Positions 39,059-47,837 of a stretch of 64,000 bases of DNA are shown here, piece by piece. Each line of letters opens with the position of its first letter. The first letter of the stretch is position 1. The DNA is from Actinacidiphila yanglinensis (lineage in GTDB: Bacteria > Actinomycetota > Actinomycetes > Streptomycetales > Streptomycetaceae), in the NCBI RefSeq assembly GCF_900107965.1, contig NZ_FNVU01000029.1, forward strand, positions 1-64,000, read 5' to 3'. The notes under the pieces are model-generated. The model saw nothing but the letters and a program-made list of their open reading frames with translations, did not search any database and was not told where the DNA came from. The position numbers and the translations under genes were made by a program.

Positions 39059-40030
39059 TCAGTACTGCACGGAGTCGCGGCGCATGAAGCGGCGGATCAG
39101 GACGACGAGCACGCCGACGAGGGCGAGCATGACGACGGCGCTGGCGGCTGCGGAGCCGTAGCGGGGGACGCCGCCGGACGCGAACGCCTCGCCGTAGGTG
39201 TACAGAGCGGTGTTCCACACGCCGGTGTCGGGCATCTGGCCCGCGGCACCGGCGAAGGCGTAGATGAACTCGAAGACCTTCACCGCGGAGATGGTCCACA
39301 GCACCGCGCACACGCCGACCACGTCCCACATCAGCGGCAGGGTGACATGACGGAACTTCTGCAGGGCGTTGGCGCCGGCCAGTTCGCAGTCCTCGTACAA
39401 CTCCGGCGGGATCTGGTCGACGGCGGCCATCAGGATGGTGGTGTAGAAGCCGGTGGAGGTCCACACCAGGCCGATCATGATGACCTTGAAGAGGTTCTCC
39501 TGGCCGAGCCAGTTGGTGGCCGGCAGGCCGGTGCCCTTCGTGACGGAGTCGACCGGGCCGCCCTGCTGGAAGAGGAAGCCCCACAGGATGGCGATGACGA
39601 CGCTGGGGACGATGTTGGGGAAGAAGAGGATGGAGCGGGCGGCCTTGCGGCCCTTCATGTCACGCAGCACCATGGTCAGCCCGAAGGAGACCAGGAAGGT
39701 CAGCCCGCCCGCGCCGAAGATGATCCAGAGGGTGTTGGTGAAGGAGTGGCGGAAGGTCGGGTCCTGCAGGAGCCTTCGGTAGTTGTCCAGGCCGGTGAAG
39801 GTCATGGGGCCCGCGCCGGCCCACTTGTTGAGGCTCAGCCAGAGGGTGAACAGCGACGGGCCGGCGAAGAAGACGACATACACCGCGGCCGCGGGCAGCA
39901 CCAGCGGCCAGAAGAGTTTGCGGCGGCGGGCGGTGAGCGGGCTGTGCCGGATGCCGCCCGGCCCGGCGGTGGTGCGCCGCCGGGCGGCGGGGGCGGCTCG
40001 GCCCGGGCGCAGTGTGTCGGTGGCCGTCAC
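39059..40030 (-). CDS. Carbohydrate ABC transporter permease (MalF type)
   Basis: A 323-residue protein with an N-terminal cytosolic extension and six helices. The coupling loop reads LYEDCELAGANALQKFRHVTLP. GTG 40030 overlaps the stop of the binding-protein gene by 4 bp (GTGA), so they are translationally coupled. Partner of the MalG-type permease for import of oligosaccharides, probably glycosaminoglycan disaccharides given the lyase and sulfatase nearby. Confidence 0.93.
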   Translation of the reverse strand: MTATDTLRPGRAAPAARRRTTAGPGGIRHSPLTARRRKLFWPLVLPAAAVYVVFFAGPSLFTLWLSLNKWAGAGPMTFTGLDNYRRLLQDPTFRHSFTNTLWIIFGAGGLTFLVSFGLTMVLRDMKGRKAARSILFFPNIVPSVVIAILWGFLFQQGGPVDSVTKGTGLPATNWLGQENLFKVIMIGLVWTSTGFYTTILMAAVDQIPPELYEDCELAGANALQKFRHVTLPLMWDVVGVCAVLWTISAVKVFEFIYAFAGAAGQMPDTGVWNTALYTYGEAFASGGVPRYGSAAASAVVMLALVGVLVVLIRRFMRRDSVQY

Positions 40031-41379
40031 GAGGCCGTCCTCCAGTAGGACGCGGAGTTGCCCGCCAGCTTGTTCGCGAAGGACTGCGCGGTGAGGTGGC
40101 CGGTGAGGAAGCTGGTGTTCAGCGGGAGGAACACCTTGGTGTACCACTCGGCGGCGGTCTCCTTGACGCCGTCCAGGGTCTTGACGACGTTCCCGGTGGC
40201 GAGTGCCTTCTGCGCGTCGGCGAGTTCGGCGGGGGCGGCGATGTCCGCGCGCGGGGTGATGTTCTTGGCCTGGGTGGCGATGCCCTGGAGGCGTTCCTTG
40301 GCGAGGAAGTAGGCGATGAACTTCTGTGCGGCAGCGGCGTGCCGGGCCTTCTTCGGGATGGAGAACCCGATGAGGGAGATGTCCTGGGAGGTGTCGCCGC
40401 CGGAGGTGAGGGCCGGGAACGGGAAGGAGCGGTAGGTGAAGGCGGAGGAGGCGAACGTCGAGGTCTCGCTGGGCGCGAAGGTGCCCAGGAGCAGGAAGTC
40501 GGACTTGCCCTTGGCCCACTTCTGCTGGACGGCGGGCCACTTGGAGCCGTCGTACCCCTTGGTGAAGTCGTCGGCCTTGACGAGTGCCTCGACGTGGCGC
40601 AGCGCGTCGACGAAGCCGGGTGCCTTCAGCAGTGCGCCGCTCTTGTCGGTGGCGGCCTTGCCGAAGGCGCCGGGGCCGAGGCCGCGCAGCACCGCGTAGT
40701 ACGTCCAGTAGGCGGCGTAGTCGGGGACATCGGCGTCCAGCGCGAGCGGACCGTCGCCACGGGACGCCTTACGCGCGGCCAGCAGTGTGCTGAACTCCGC
40801 CCAGGTGGCGGGAGGCTTGGCGGCGACATCGGGCAGCGCGTGGCCGTCGTACCAGATCTGAGTGGTGATGATCTCGTAGGGGAGCTGCCACAGGGTGCCG
40901 GCGGTGGTGCTGAGGGAGTGGTACTTGGCAGGTACGACGCTGCCGACGGTGCTGCCTGTCTCCCCGGGTATCGGCAGTTCCAGCACCGGGCTGAGGTCGA
41001 GGGCCTGGCCGGTGGCCTGGAGCTGTGCGTAGGCGAAGCGGTCGGAGGAGTCGACGAGGTCGGCGGGAACGCTCCCGGTGTTGAGGGTGGGGGCGAGCTG
41101 CTGGATGACCTGGCGTCCCTTCCACTGGACGCTGACCTTGATGCCGGTGTCCTTGGTGAACTGGGCGATCGCGGCCTTGAGCACCTTGGCCTGGGGTTCG
41201 TCCTGCTTCCACATCGACCAGTAGGTGAACGAGTCCGCGCCGCCCCCGCCCGAGCCGGAGCCGGAGCCGCAGGCAGCGGTGAGACCGGCGGCCGTGGCGA
41301 GGACAGCGCCGAGGACGGCACGGCGGGAGAAGGGACGGCCGGTCTCTGCGGCATCCGTGGACTGTCTGGCAGCGGACAT
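40027..41379 (-). CDS. Sugar ABC transporter substrate-binding lipoprotein
   Basis: A 450-residue extracellular solute-binding protein (family 1). It has a Tat-like signal (FSRRAVLGAVLATAAG) ending in the lipobox LTAAC, so it is lipid-anchored after export. The body shows FTYWSMWKQDEPQAKVLKAA, LWQLPYEIITTQIWYDG, KSDFLLLGTF and PKKARHAAAAQKFIAYFL, typical of CUT1 binding proteins. GAGGAG precedes the ATG. First gene of the minus-strand import operon and divergent from the sulfatase. Ligand inferred from context. Confidence 0.92.
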   Translation of the reverse strand: MSAARQSTDAAETGRPFSRRAVLGAVLATAAGLTAACGSGSGSGGGGADSFTYWSMWKQDEPQAKVLKAAIAQFTKDTGIKVSVQWKGRQVIQQLAPTLNTGSVPADLVDSSDRFAYAQLQATGQALDLSPVLELPIPGETGSTVGSVVPAKYHSLSTTAGTLWQLPYEIITTQIWYDGHALPDVAAKPPATWAEFSTLLAARKASRGDGPLALDADVPDYAAYWTYYAVLRGLGPGAFGKAATDKSGALLKAPGFVDALRHVEALVKADDFTKGYDGSKWPAVQQKWAKGKSDFLLLGTFAPSETSTFASSAFTYRSFPFPALTSGGDTSQDISLIGFSIPKKARHAAAAQKFIAYFLAKERLQGIATQAKNITPRADIAAPAELADAQKALATGNVVKTLDGVKETAAEWYTKVFLPLNTSFLTGHLTAQSFANKLAGNSASYWRTAS

Positions 41380-41487
41380 ACCTGTACTCCTCGGGTGACG
41401 GTCACCCCGGGACCGGGGAAAGCGTGACCATATGATTGCCTCAGGAGATCGGGGAGAACAAGCGGTGTTTGAGGGTATGAATTGCAG

Positions 41488-41512
41488 ATGACTCGCGAAT
41501 TTCGTGAATCAT
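41488..41512. promoter_or_regulatory. Candidate operator palindrome in the binding-protein/sulfatase divergent promoter
   Basis: ATGACTCGCGAA, one base, TTCGTGAATCAT: 10 of 12 positions pair. ATTGCAG stands as a direct repeat on both sides (41481-41487 and 41511-41517). It lies 109 bp upstream of the binding-protein start and 211 bp upstream of the sulfatase. A second small dyad (TTCAC, 8 bases, GTGAA) is at 41524-41541. Likely bound by the GntR/LacI-type regulator of the locus. Confidence 0.55.
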
Positions 41513-41722
41513 TGCAGGAATGTTTCACGCACTACAGTGAACCGCCCAAAGATTCATCCGCGATTCATATCCTCACAGCGATTGACTGACCCGCCGTCGG
41601 CGCTGAGCATGTGAGGCGTCCGGGGGCCGAGTGTCCGGGGCCCGGCGGCGGTCGATCCGGCGCCCGCCCCGCATCGGATTCCGGTACGTCCCACGCGCCA
41701 CGCCCACGCCACATGGAGAGCC

Positions 41723-43147
41723 ATGGCCAGCCACGATCCCGACCACCCCAACGTCCTGCTGATCCTCTCCGACGACCAGGGCCCGTGGGCGATGGGCTGC
41801 GCGGGCAACCACGAGATCCACACCCCGCGGCTGGACGCGCTGGCAGCGAACGGCGTACTCCTCAACCGCTTCTTCTGCACCTCGCCGGTCTGCTCACCGG
41901 CCCGCGCCTCGCTGTTCACCGGCCAACTGCCCTCCCAGCACGGCGTCCACGACTGGCTCTCCTACCACCACGCGGGCCGCACCGGCGTCGACTTCCTCGC
42001 CGGCCGGACCCTCTTCACCGACCTGCTCGCCACGGCCGGCTACCGGCTCGGCCTCAGCGGCAAGTGGCACCTGGGCGCCAACGACCGGCCCCGCCCCGGC
42101 TTCGTCCACTGGTACGCCCACGAGAGCGGCGGCGGCCCGTACCGCGGCGCGCCGATGTACCGCGACGGAGTGCGCACCGAGGAACCCGACTACCTCACCG
42201 ACGCCCTCGCCGCGGACGCCGAGCGGTTCCTCGCCGCCGAGGCCGAACGGCCCGAACCCTTCCACCTCTCCCTGCACTTCACCGCGCCCCACAAGCCCTG
42301 GAAAGGCCAACACCCCAGCCACTACACGGCGTTGTACGAGGACTGCGCCTTCGAGACCTGCCCGCAGGGCACTCCGCACCCCTGGCAGCCCTTCGCCGAC
42401 GACGGCTCCCCGGTCGGCGGTGAACGCGACACCCGGCAGGCCCTCATCGGCTACTTCGCGGCGACCACCGCGATGGACGCCGCGATCGGCCGCGTCCTGG
42501 ACCGGCTCGACTCACTCGGCCTGACCGAATCGACCCTGGTCGTCTTCACCAGCGACAACGGCTTCAACGCCGGCCACCACGGCATCTGGGGCAAGGGCAA
42601 CGGCACCTTCCCGCAGAACATGTATGACAGCTCGGTGCTGGTGCCCTTCATCGCCGCGCAGCCGGGGCGCATACCCGGCGGGCGCGTCTGCGACGCCCTG
42701 CTGTCGCAGTACGACGTGCTGCCCACCCTGGTCGACCACCTCGGGCTGGACCACCTCCCTGACCCCGAACTGCCGGGCCGCTCCTTCGCCCCCTTGCTCG
42801 CGGACGCCGATCACGCCTCCGGCCACGACCGCGTGGTCGTCTACGACGAGTACGGCCCCGTCCGCATGATCCGCACGCGCGACTGGAAATACGTCCACCG
42901 CTACCCCCACGGACCGCACGAGCTGTACGACCTCGCCGCGGATCCCGGCGAGGACCGCAACCTCGCCGATGCCCCCGACCACGCCCGCACCCGCGCCGAC
43001 CTGGCCGCCCGCCTCGACGAATGGTTCGCCCGCTACGTCGACCCCACTCTCGACGGTGCCCGGCTGCCCGTCTCCGGCGCCGGCCAGCGCACCCCGGTCA
43101 TCCCTGGTTCACTCGCGACCGCCTTCGACCCGCCCCCGGGAACGTGA
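41723..43147 (+). CDS. Type I sulfatase
   Basis: A 474-residue sulfatase. The formylglycine site is C57-S-P-A-R (CSPARASLFTG), so it is a cysteine-type enzyme matured by FGE. Metal ligands are in NVLLILSDDQG and FTSDNGFNAGHHG, with further motifs GKWHLG and APHKPW. No signal peptide is visible, so it is probably cytosolic and desulfates sugars after import. Divergent from the sugar importer and in the same locus as the PL8 lyase, which points to chondroitin or heparan-type sulfated disaccharides. Specificity is inferred. Confidence 0.92.
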   Translation: MASHDPDHPNVLLILSDDQGPWAMGCAGNHEIHTPRLDALAANGVLLNRFFCTSPVCSPARASLFTGQLPSQHGVHDWLSYHHAGRTGVDFLAGRTLFTDLLATAGYRLGLSGKWHLGANDRPRPGFVHWYAHESGGGPYRGAPMYRDGVRTEEPDYLTDALAADAERFLAAEAERPEPFHLSLHFTAPHKPWKGQHPSHYTALYEDCAFETCPQGTPHPWQPFADDGSPVGGERDTRQALIGYFAATTAMDAAIGRVLDRLDSLGLTESTLVVFTSDNGFNAGHHGIWGKGNGTFPQNMYDSSVLVPFIAAQPGRIPGGRVCDALLSQYDVLPTLVDHLGLDHLPDPELPGRSFAPLLADADHASGHDRVVVYDEYGPVRMIRTRDWKYVHRYPHGPHELYDLAADPGEDRNLADAPDHARTRADLAARLDEWFARYVDPTLDGARLPVSGAGQRTPVIPGSLATAFDPPPGT

Positions 43148-43527
43148 GCAGGACCGGCTGCCCGCGATGCACGACAGGGCCGCGAGATGGAGCTGCCGAC
43201 CTCGCCGACGCCCCGGACCGTCCGCAGGACGCATCCGGGTGCGGTGCCGACCGGGGGCGGCTTCGAGGTGTTCGTGACCACCGCGGCGGCTCCCCTCCCT
43301 GCCCGAGGCGTCGCCCCGCACCCTGGACGAATACCCGGTCACCGCGGGGCGAGCCGCTGGTCAGGGCGCCGACCGCCCGCCGGAGCAGGGGCGACCCTCC
43401 GCCAGGCCGCGGTAGAACCGTACGCAATCGGCCGGGCCGAGGTGCTGGGGGCGGCGTCCGGACCGCGTTGATGCGGCCGGACGCCGGCGTGGTGCGGTGG
43501 GCGGTGCGGCGGTCGCGTCCGGGTCGG
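43148..43527. other. Intergenic region after the sulfatase
   Basis: No gene, repeat or clear terminator recognised. Reading frames here are shadows with no homology that I can see. Confidence 0.3.
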
Positions 43528-44330
43528 TCAGTCGATGAAGCGCAGGACCTCGGCGCCGAAGTCGTCCGGGTGCTGGAAGAGGAATGCGTGGCCTGCGTCT
43601 CCGTAGATGATCGTCTTGGAGTCGGGGACGGAGCGGGCTATGGCGTAGGTCTGGTAGGCGTGCTCCATCACATCGTGGGCGCCGTTGGCGAACAGGGCCG
43701 GCATCGTGAGGTCGGTGAGCCGGTTCCAGGTCGAGTTGATGCCGCTGCTCCACTGGGTGATGGCCTGCATCTGGGCTTCGCGCGCCGGTGCCGATGCGTC
43801 CTGCCCGGAGCCGGAAAGGCGCCGGTTGATCCGGCGCAGGGAGGCCAGTCCCGCGGTCCGGCCGGTCTCGGTCTCGGGGTGGAAGAGGAAGAGGAAGTCC
43901 TCGTCGTCGTTGTGCTCGCGCATGGCGTGGTCGGGGACTCGCGGATCCGGACCGGGGTTGTCGGGAACGCCGCCCGCTCCGCTGCTGGCGACGACCAACC
44001 GGCGTACCCGTTCGGGGTGTTCCAGGGCCGGGTCGAGTGCGACGAACCCGCCCATGGACCAGCCCAGCAGGTCTACTTTCTGCAGTCCGAGGGCGTCAAG
44101 GAAGGACACGGCGACATCCGCCATGCCGCGGACGGTGTCAGCCGGCTTTCCGTCGGAGTAGCCGACGCCGGCGCTGTCGAAGACGATCACGCGTCGCCGG
44201 TTCGCGAGGACCTCCAGGAACGCCGGGTCCCAGTGGTCGAGCGCGCCGCGGAAGCGGTGCAGGAGCAGCAGGGGACTGCGGTCGGTCCGATCTCGCGGTA
44301 GGCGAGCGTCCCGTCCTGGTGCCGGGCCTG
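43528..44330 (-). pseudogene. Alpha/beta hydrolase, 5'-truncated and frameshifted
   Basis: The body is a good alpha/beta hydrolase: LLLLHRFRGALDHWDPAFL, RVIVFDSAGVGYSDGK, nucleophile elbow GWSMGG, and the end GDAGHAFLFQHPDDFGAEVL. The N-terminal part is in another frame (DGTLAYREIGPTAV), joined by a one-base slip at a CCCC run near 44265. Upstream, hydrolase sequence stops at about 44330 and helicase-associated coding in the opposite direction begins, so the start codon is lost. Family firm, activity doubtful. Confidence 0.75.
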
Positions 44331-44503
44331 GCAGCGCTGCTACAAGCTGAGCCGCGGCCTCATCGAGGCCGGCACCCCGCTGCCGAGGCCTGGCGAGGCC
44401 ACGGTCCACGGCGAAGACCTCGGCGCGCGGGTCCAGGCGCCGCGCCTGGACTGGGAAAAGGGCGGGGGGTCGTACCGGTCCGGTCCCGTTCTCCCGTTGT
44501 AGG
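44331..44503 (+). pseudogene. Third helicase-associated-domain remnant
   Basis: Reads CYKLSRGLIEAGTPLPRPGE, then ATVHGEDLGARVQA and LDWEKGG before a stop at 44501-44503. The PGEATVHGEDLG part matches PGQTTVQGEDLG at 29290. It directly abuts the truncated hydrolase, so it marks a recombination joint. Confidence 0.6.
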
Positions 44504-44744
44504 GGGCACGGGTCTGCCGGGAAGGGAGGGGCCGGCCTGGGTTCTTTGGCCTACAGGCAGATGAGGGCGCGTGGTTGGCGCGGCGCGCGGTGGGGTGCGG
44601 GTTCATTCTTCATGCTGATGTCGCCCGGCGGCGGGGTCGTGAGAATCAGGGAACCACCGGTCGCGGCCAGTTCTGTGGGTGGGCTCGGGGCCGGCGTCCA
44701 GCACCAGGGGAGCCCGGTCAGGCTCTGAGGAAGAGAGAACTGCG

Positions 44745-46091
44745 GTGAGTGGTCGCAGGTACAACGTGTCACGCCGGACGGCGGCGGCTCTTGCCGGCGC
44801 GGCGGCAGCGGGTTTGGCCAGGGCGATGCCCGCCGCGGCCGCACCGGCCCGCGGCACTCGGCAGCCCAAGGGGAAAGAGATGAACCTCCAGGTCACCCGG
44901 GACGGTTTCAGCGCCCACATCGAACCGGTCATCGCGGTTAACCCGTGCGATCCCCGGCACCTGCTCGTTGCCTGCAGGGTCTTCACCGGTTCGCGCATCG
45001 GTGTGGCCGCCTACACCTCTCACGACGGGGGGTCGGCCTGGCAGGCTATGGGGAAGTTGCCTGGACTGGTACCCGATGCCTGCGGCAACGCCACCGTGTC
45101 CTTCGATCCGTCGGGCAACGCGTACGTCTGCGCCGTGCAAGCCTCTGGGACGACCCGGCAGGGTGACGCACTGGTCTGGCGCCTCGCTGCGGGAGAAGAC
45201 CGCTTCCGCGCCCCGGTAACGGCGATCCCTGGCGACGGCGGACTGGCAGACCACCCTTGGACAGGTGTCGGGGCCCGCCCAGGCACCCCACACGCCGTGC
45301 TCTATGTAGTGGGGCGCCTGTACGGCACCGACGCCGACGGGCTGGTCCTGACCCGCTCCCTGGACGGGGGACGGACGTTCGAGCCGCCACGTCCGCTGGA
45401 TCCGGCCGCAGGGCCGCAGGCGTCCTCACCCGTCCTCGCGGCCGCCGGGCACGGCAGCCTCAGCGTGGCGTTCACCACCCCCGCCTCCTCGGGCGGGCTG
45501 GCTGTGCGTGTGCTCTCCTCCACCGACTATGGCGTCACATTCGGTCCGGCACAGATCCTGGCCGAGGTGGAGGAGACCGCCCCCGACCTCAGCCCGCTGT
45601 CGGCGCGCAGCGGGCCCGCACTGACCGCGCTCCCCGGCGGCCGGGGCTTTTGCGCCGCGGTAACGACCTTCGACGAGGCGAACGGGACTTCCCGCCTGCT
45701 CACGGCAACCGGCAGCGGCCGCGGACGGTGGGAGCCGGCCGTGGAGGCCGCCGCCGGCACCGACACGGTCTACCTCCAGCCCCAGATCGCCGCGGGCGCC
45801 GACGGACGGCTGGCCGTCACCGTCTACGCCCTGGATCTGCGCACGCACCTCATCGAGGTCTTGCTGTTCCGCACCCCGACAGGAAGATCCGTCGTGTCGG
45901 CGCTGCGGTTCCTGCCACCGGTCAAGATCACCTCCGCCCCGTTCGATCCCCTGAAGGCCGTCGGCACCGGCGCCACCCCCTGGCTCGGCAACTATCAGGG
46001 CCTTGCCGCTGGCCTCCACGACGACGTCCACCCGGTGTGGACCGACACCCGCAGCGGAAGCGCGCAGATCTGCACCGTCGCTCCGGATTAA
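44745..46091 (+). CDS. Secreted sialidase-like (BNR-repeat) beta-propeller protein
   Basis: A 448-residue protein from GTG 44745 (GAGGAAGAGAG upstream). The N-terminus is a Tat-type signal (VSRRTAAALAGAAAAGLARA ending AAAAPA). The mature part has repeated BNR/Asp-box blades: AYTSHDGGSAWQAMG, RSLDGGRTFEPPR and SSTDYGVTFGPAQ. Such proteins are sialidase-fold propellers that are often non-catalytic; I did not find a complete sialidase Arg triad. Probably exported and carbohydrate-binding or structural. Stands alone, followed by a strong hairpin. Confidence 0.8.
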   Translation: MSGRRYNVSRRTAAALAGAAAAGLARAMPAAAAPARGTRQPKGKEMNLQVTRDGFSAHIEPVIAVNPCDPRHLLVACRVFTGSRIGVAAYTSHDGGSAWQAMGKLPGLVPDACGNATVSFDPSGNAYVCAVQASGTTRQGDALVWRLAAGEDRFRAPVTAIPGDGGLADHPWTGVGARPGTPHAVLYVVGRLYGTDADGLVLTRSLDGGRTFEPPRPLDPAAGPQASSPVLAAAGHGSLSVAFTTPASSGGLAVRVLSSTDYGVTFGPAQILAEVEETAPDLSPLSARSGPALTALPGGRGFCAAVTTFDEANGTSRLLTATGSGRGRWEPAVEAAAGTDTVYLQPQIAAGADGRLAVTVYALDLRTHLIEVLLFRTPTGRSVVSALRFLPPVKITSAPFDPLKAVGTGATPWLGNYQGLAAGLHDDVHPVWTDTRSGSAQICTVAPD

Positions 46092-46412
46092 CAGCCTGAG
46101 CCACCGACAGCCCGGCGCCGCCCTCTTCCCCCGGCCGACGCAACCAGCGGCGGCCAGCGGACCGGGCAGGGCCCGCCGGGGGCAGAAATCAGCGCTGGAC
46201 CCCTCGCCCTGCCGCCCGCCTACGCCGCACCGTCCCCTTCCCCAGGTGCGGCCGATCTTCCCGTGTGACACCTGGCCCCGAGGAATCTCCCGGCCCCATC
46301 AGATCGTCGCCCGTTCCACGGCGCCCGACTCCCCCAGACCGCCCCTTGACCGCACGGGTTGCCCCATTCCTGGCCATTCCACGCCGTTCCACGCCCTTAC
46401 GTCCCGATCCGG

Positions 46413-46456
46413 GTGCAAGCAGGTGAGCAACCGGGTGGTTGCTCACCTGCTTGCAC
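46413..46456. terminator. Perfect 20-bp inverted repeat with 4-base loop
   Basis: GTGCAAGCAGGTGAGCAACC (46413-46432), loop GGGT, then its exact reverse complement (46437-46456). No T-run follows. It lies 320 bp after the propeller gene and 118 bp before the phosphatase gene, both plus strand, so it may terminate the first or act in the leader of the second. The rest of 46092-46573 shows no gene. Confidence 0.6.
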
Positions 46457-46573
46457 TCCCCCGCTGCTTTCCAGCGTTCCAAGCCCGCGACCTGCGGTAG
46501 TGATGTCGATCGAACCGTCCTGTGTTTGATCCGCCGGCCGAGATGGTCGGGGGCGCGGCGGTACGTTTGAGAC

Positions 46574-47719
46574 ATGAAATCGAGCGGCGCCGACGGGCGG
46601 CCGGTCGGTGGGAGGACATGGAAGTCCCGGCCGATCCTGCTCACTGCCGCGCTCGTGTCCCTCGCCGTGCTGCTCGGTGTGGACCTGATCGGCAGCGACA
46701 GGATCCGTATCGGCGGCCTGCTGGTCGCGGTGCCGGCTCTGGCCGCGGTGTTCCTCGGCCCGCTCGACGTCCTGATGCTCAGCGTCCTGACCGTCGGCGC
46801 GGTCATCTGGGCCTCCGCGGACAACAGCATCCTCGGCACCGCGAACTTCCCCGTGCTGCTGGCGAGCGCGGTGCTGGTCGGCGCCGGGGCCGTGCTGGCC
46901 GCACGCATCCGCGCGCGCCGCGAGCGTCAACTGGCCAAGGTCAGAATGGTCGCCGAGGCCACCCAGCGGGCCCTGCTGCGCCCGCTGCCAGGCCGGCTCG
47001 GGCGGGTAACGATCTCCTCGATGTACCTGGCCGCGGAGGAGGAGGCGGCGATCGGCGGCGACCTCTACGCCGCCGGCGTCGACGAGCGAGGCAACATCCG
47101 TGTCCTCGTCGGCGACGTCCAGGGCAAGGGCCTGGCGGCCGTCGAGGTCGTAGGACTGCTGCTGAGCACCTTCCGGGTCTCGGCACGCTCCGGCGTGCCG
47201 CTGGAGTCCCTGCCGAGCTACCTCGACCAGGGCCTGCGCTACGACCTGGTCGACCTGGAGGAGAACGGCGCGCCCGGCACCATCGACTCCCGCCCCGTCG
47301 AGACCGAGTTCCTGGAGCGATTCGTGACCGCCGTCATCGTGGACATCGCCGACGACGCCAGCACCGTGCGCATCGCGAACTGCGGACACCCACCGCCGAT
47401 CCTCATCCGCGGCGACCGCGTCATCCCGCTGCTGCCGGACGTGCCCGAACTGCCGCTCGGCCTCGGCGACCTCGGACGGAGCAGCCACCACGTCGACAGC
47501 TACGACCTGGCGCTCGGCGACATCCTGCTGCTCTACACCGACGGCGTCATCGAGGCCCGCAACCCCGAGGGCGCCTTCTACCCGCTCGCCGACCGCCTCG
47601 CCCACAGGACCCGCGACACCCCCACCGCCCTGCTGGAAGACATTCGCAACGACCTGACCCAGTACACCGCCGGACTCAGCGACGACATCGTGATGCTCGC
47701 CCTCCAGCGAGTCGCCTGA
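46574..47719 (+). CDS. Membrane-bound SpoIIE-family PP2C phosphatase
   Basis: A 381-residue protein. Three or four N-terminal helices (PILLTAALVSLAVLLGVDL, LLVAVPALAAVFLG, VLLASAVLVGAGAVL) are followed by a linker and a PP2C phosphatase with EAAIGGDLYAAGVD, LVGDVQGKG, LLYTDGVIEAR and LSDDIVMLAL, so the metal aspartates are present. No sensory PAS or GAF domain; the membrane part may sense. Such phosphatases act on anti-sigma antagonists in Streptomyces. A truncated relative lies at 13932-14432. Confidence 0.92.
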   Translation: MKSSGADGRPVGGRTWKSRPILLTAALVSLAVLLGVDLIGSDRIRIGGLLVAVPALAAVFLGPLDVLMLSVLTVGAVIWASADNSILGTANFPVLLASAVLVGAGAVLAARIRARRERQLAKVRMVAEATQRALLRPLPGRLGRVTISSMYLAAEEEAAIGGDLYAAGVDERGNIRVLVGDVQGKGLAAVEVVGLLLSTFRVSARSGVPLESLPSYLDQGLRYDLVDLEENGAPGTIDSRPVETEFLERFVTAVIVDIADDASTVRIANCGHPPPILIRGDRVIPLLPDVPELPLGLGDLGRSSHHVDSYDLALGDILLLYTDGVIEARNPEGAFYPLADRLAHRTRDTPTALLEDIRNDLTQYTAGLSDDIVMLALQRVA

Positions 47720-47837
47720 GACCGCAGCATCCAAGCCCCCGGCTCGAGGGCCGCCCACCCACCCGTCGGAGCAAGCGCAGCCGAACCTTGATCGCCGTCC
47801 GGTGCCACTGAAGTTTGACCAGCGCTGCTTCCAGCGT

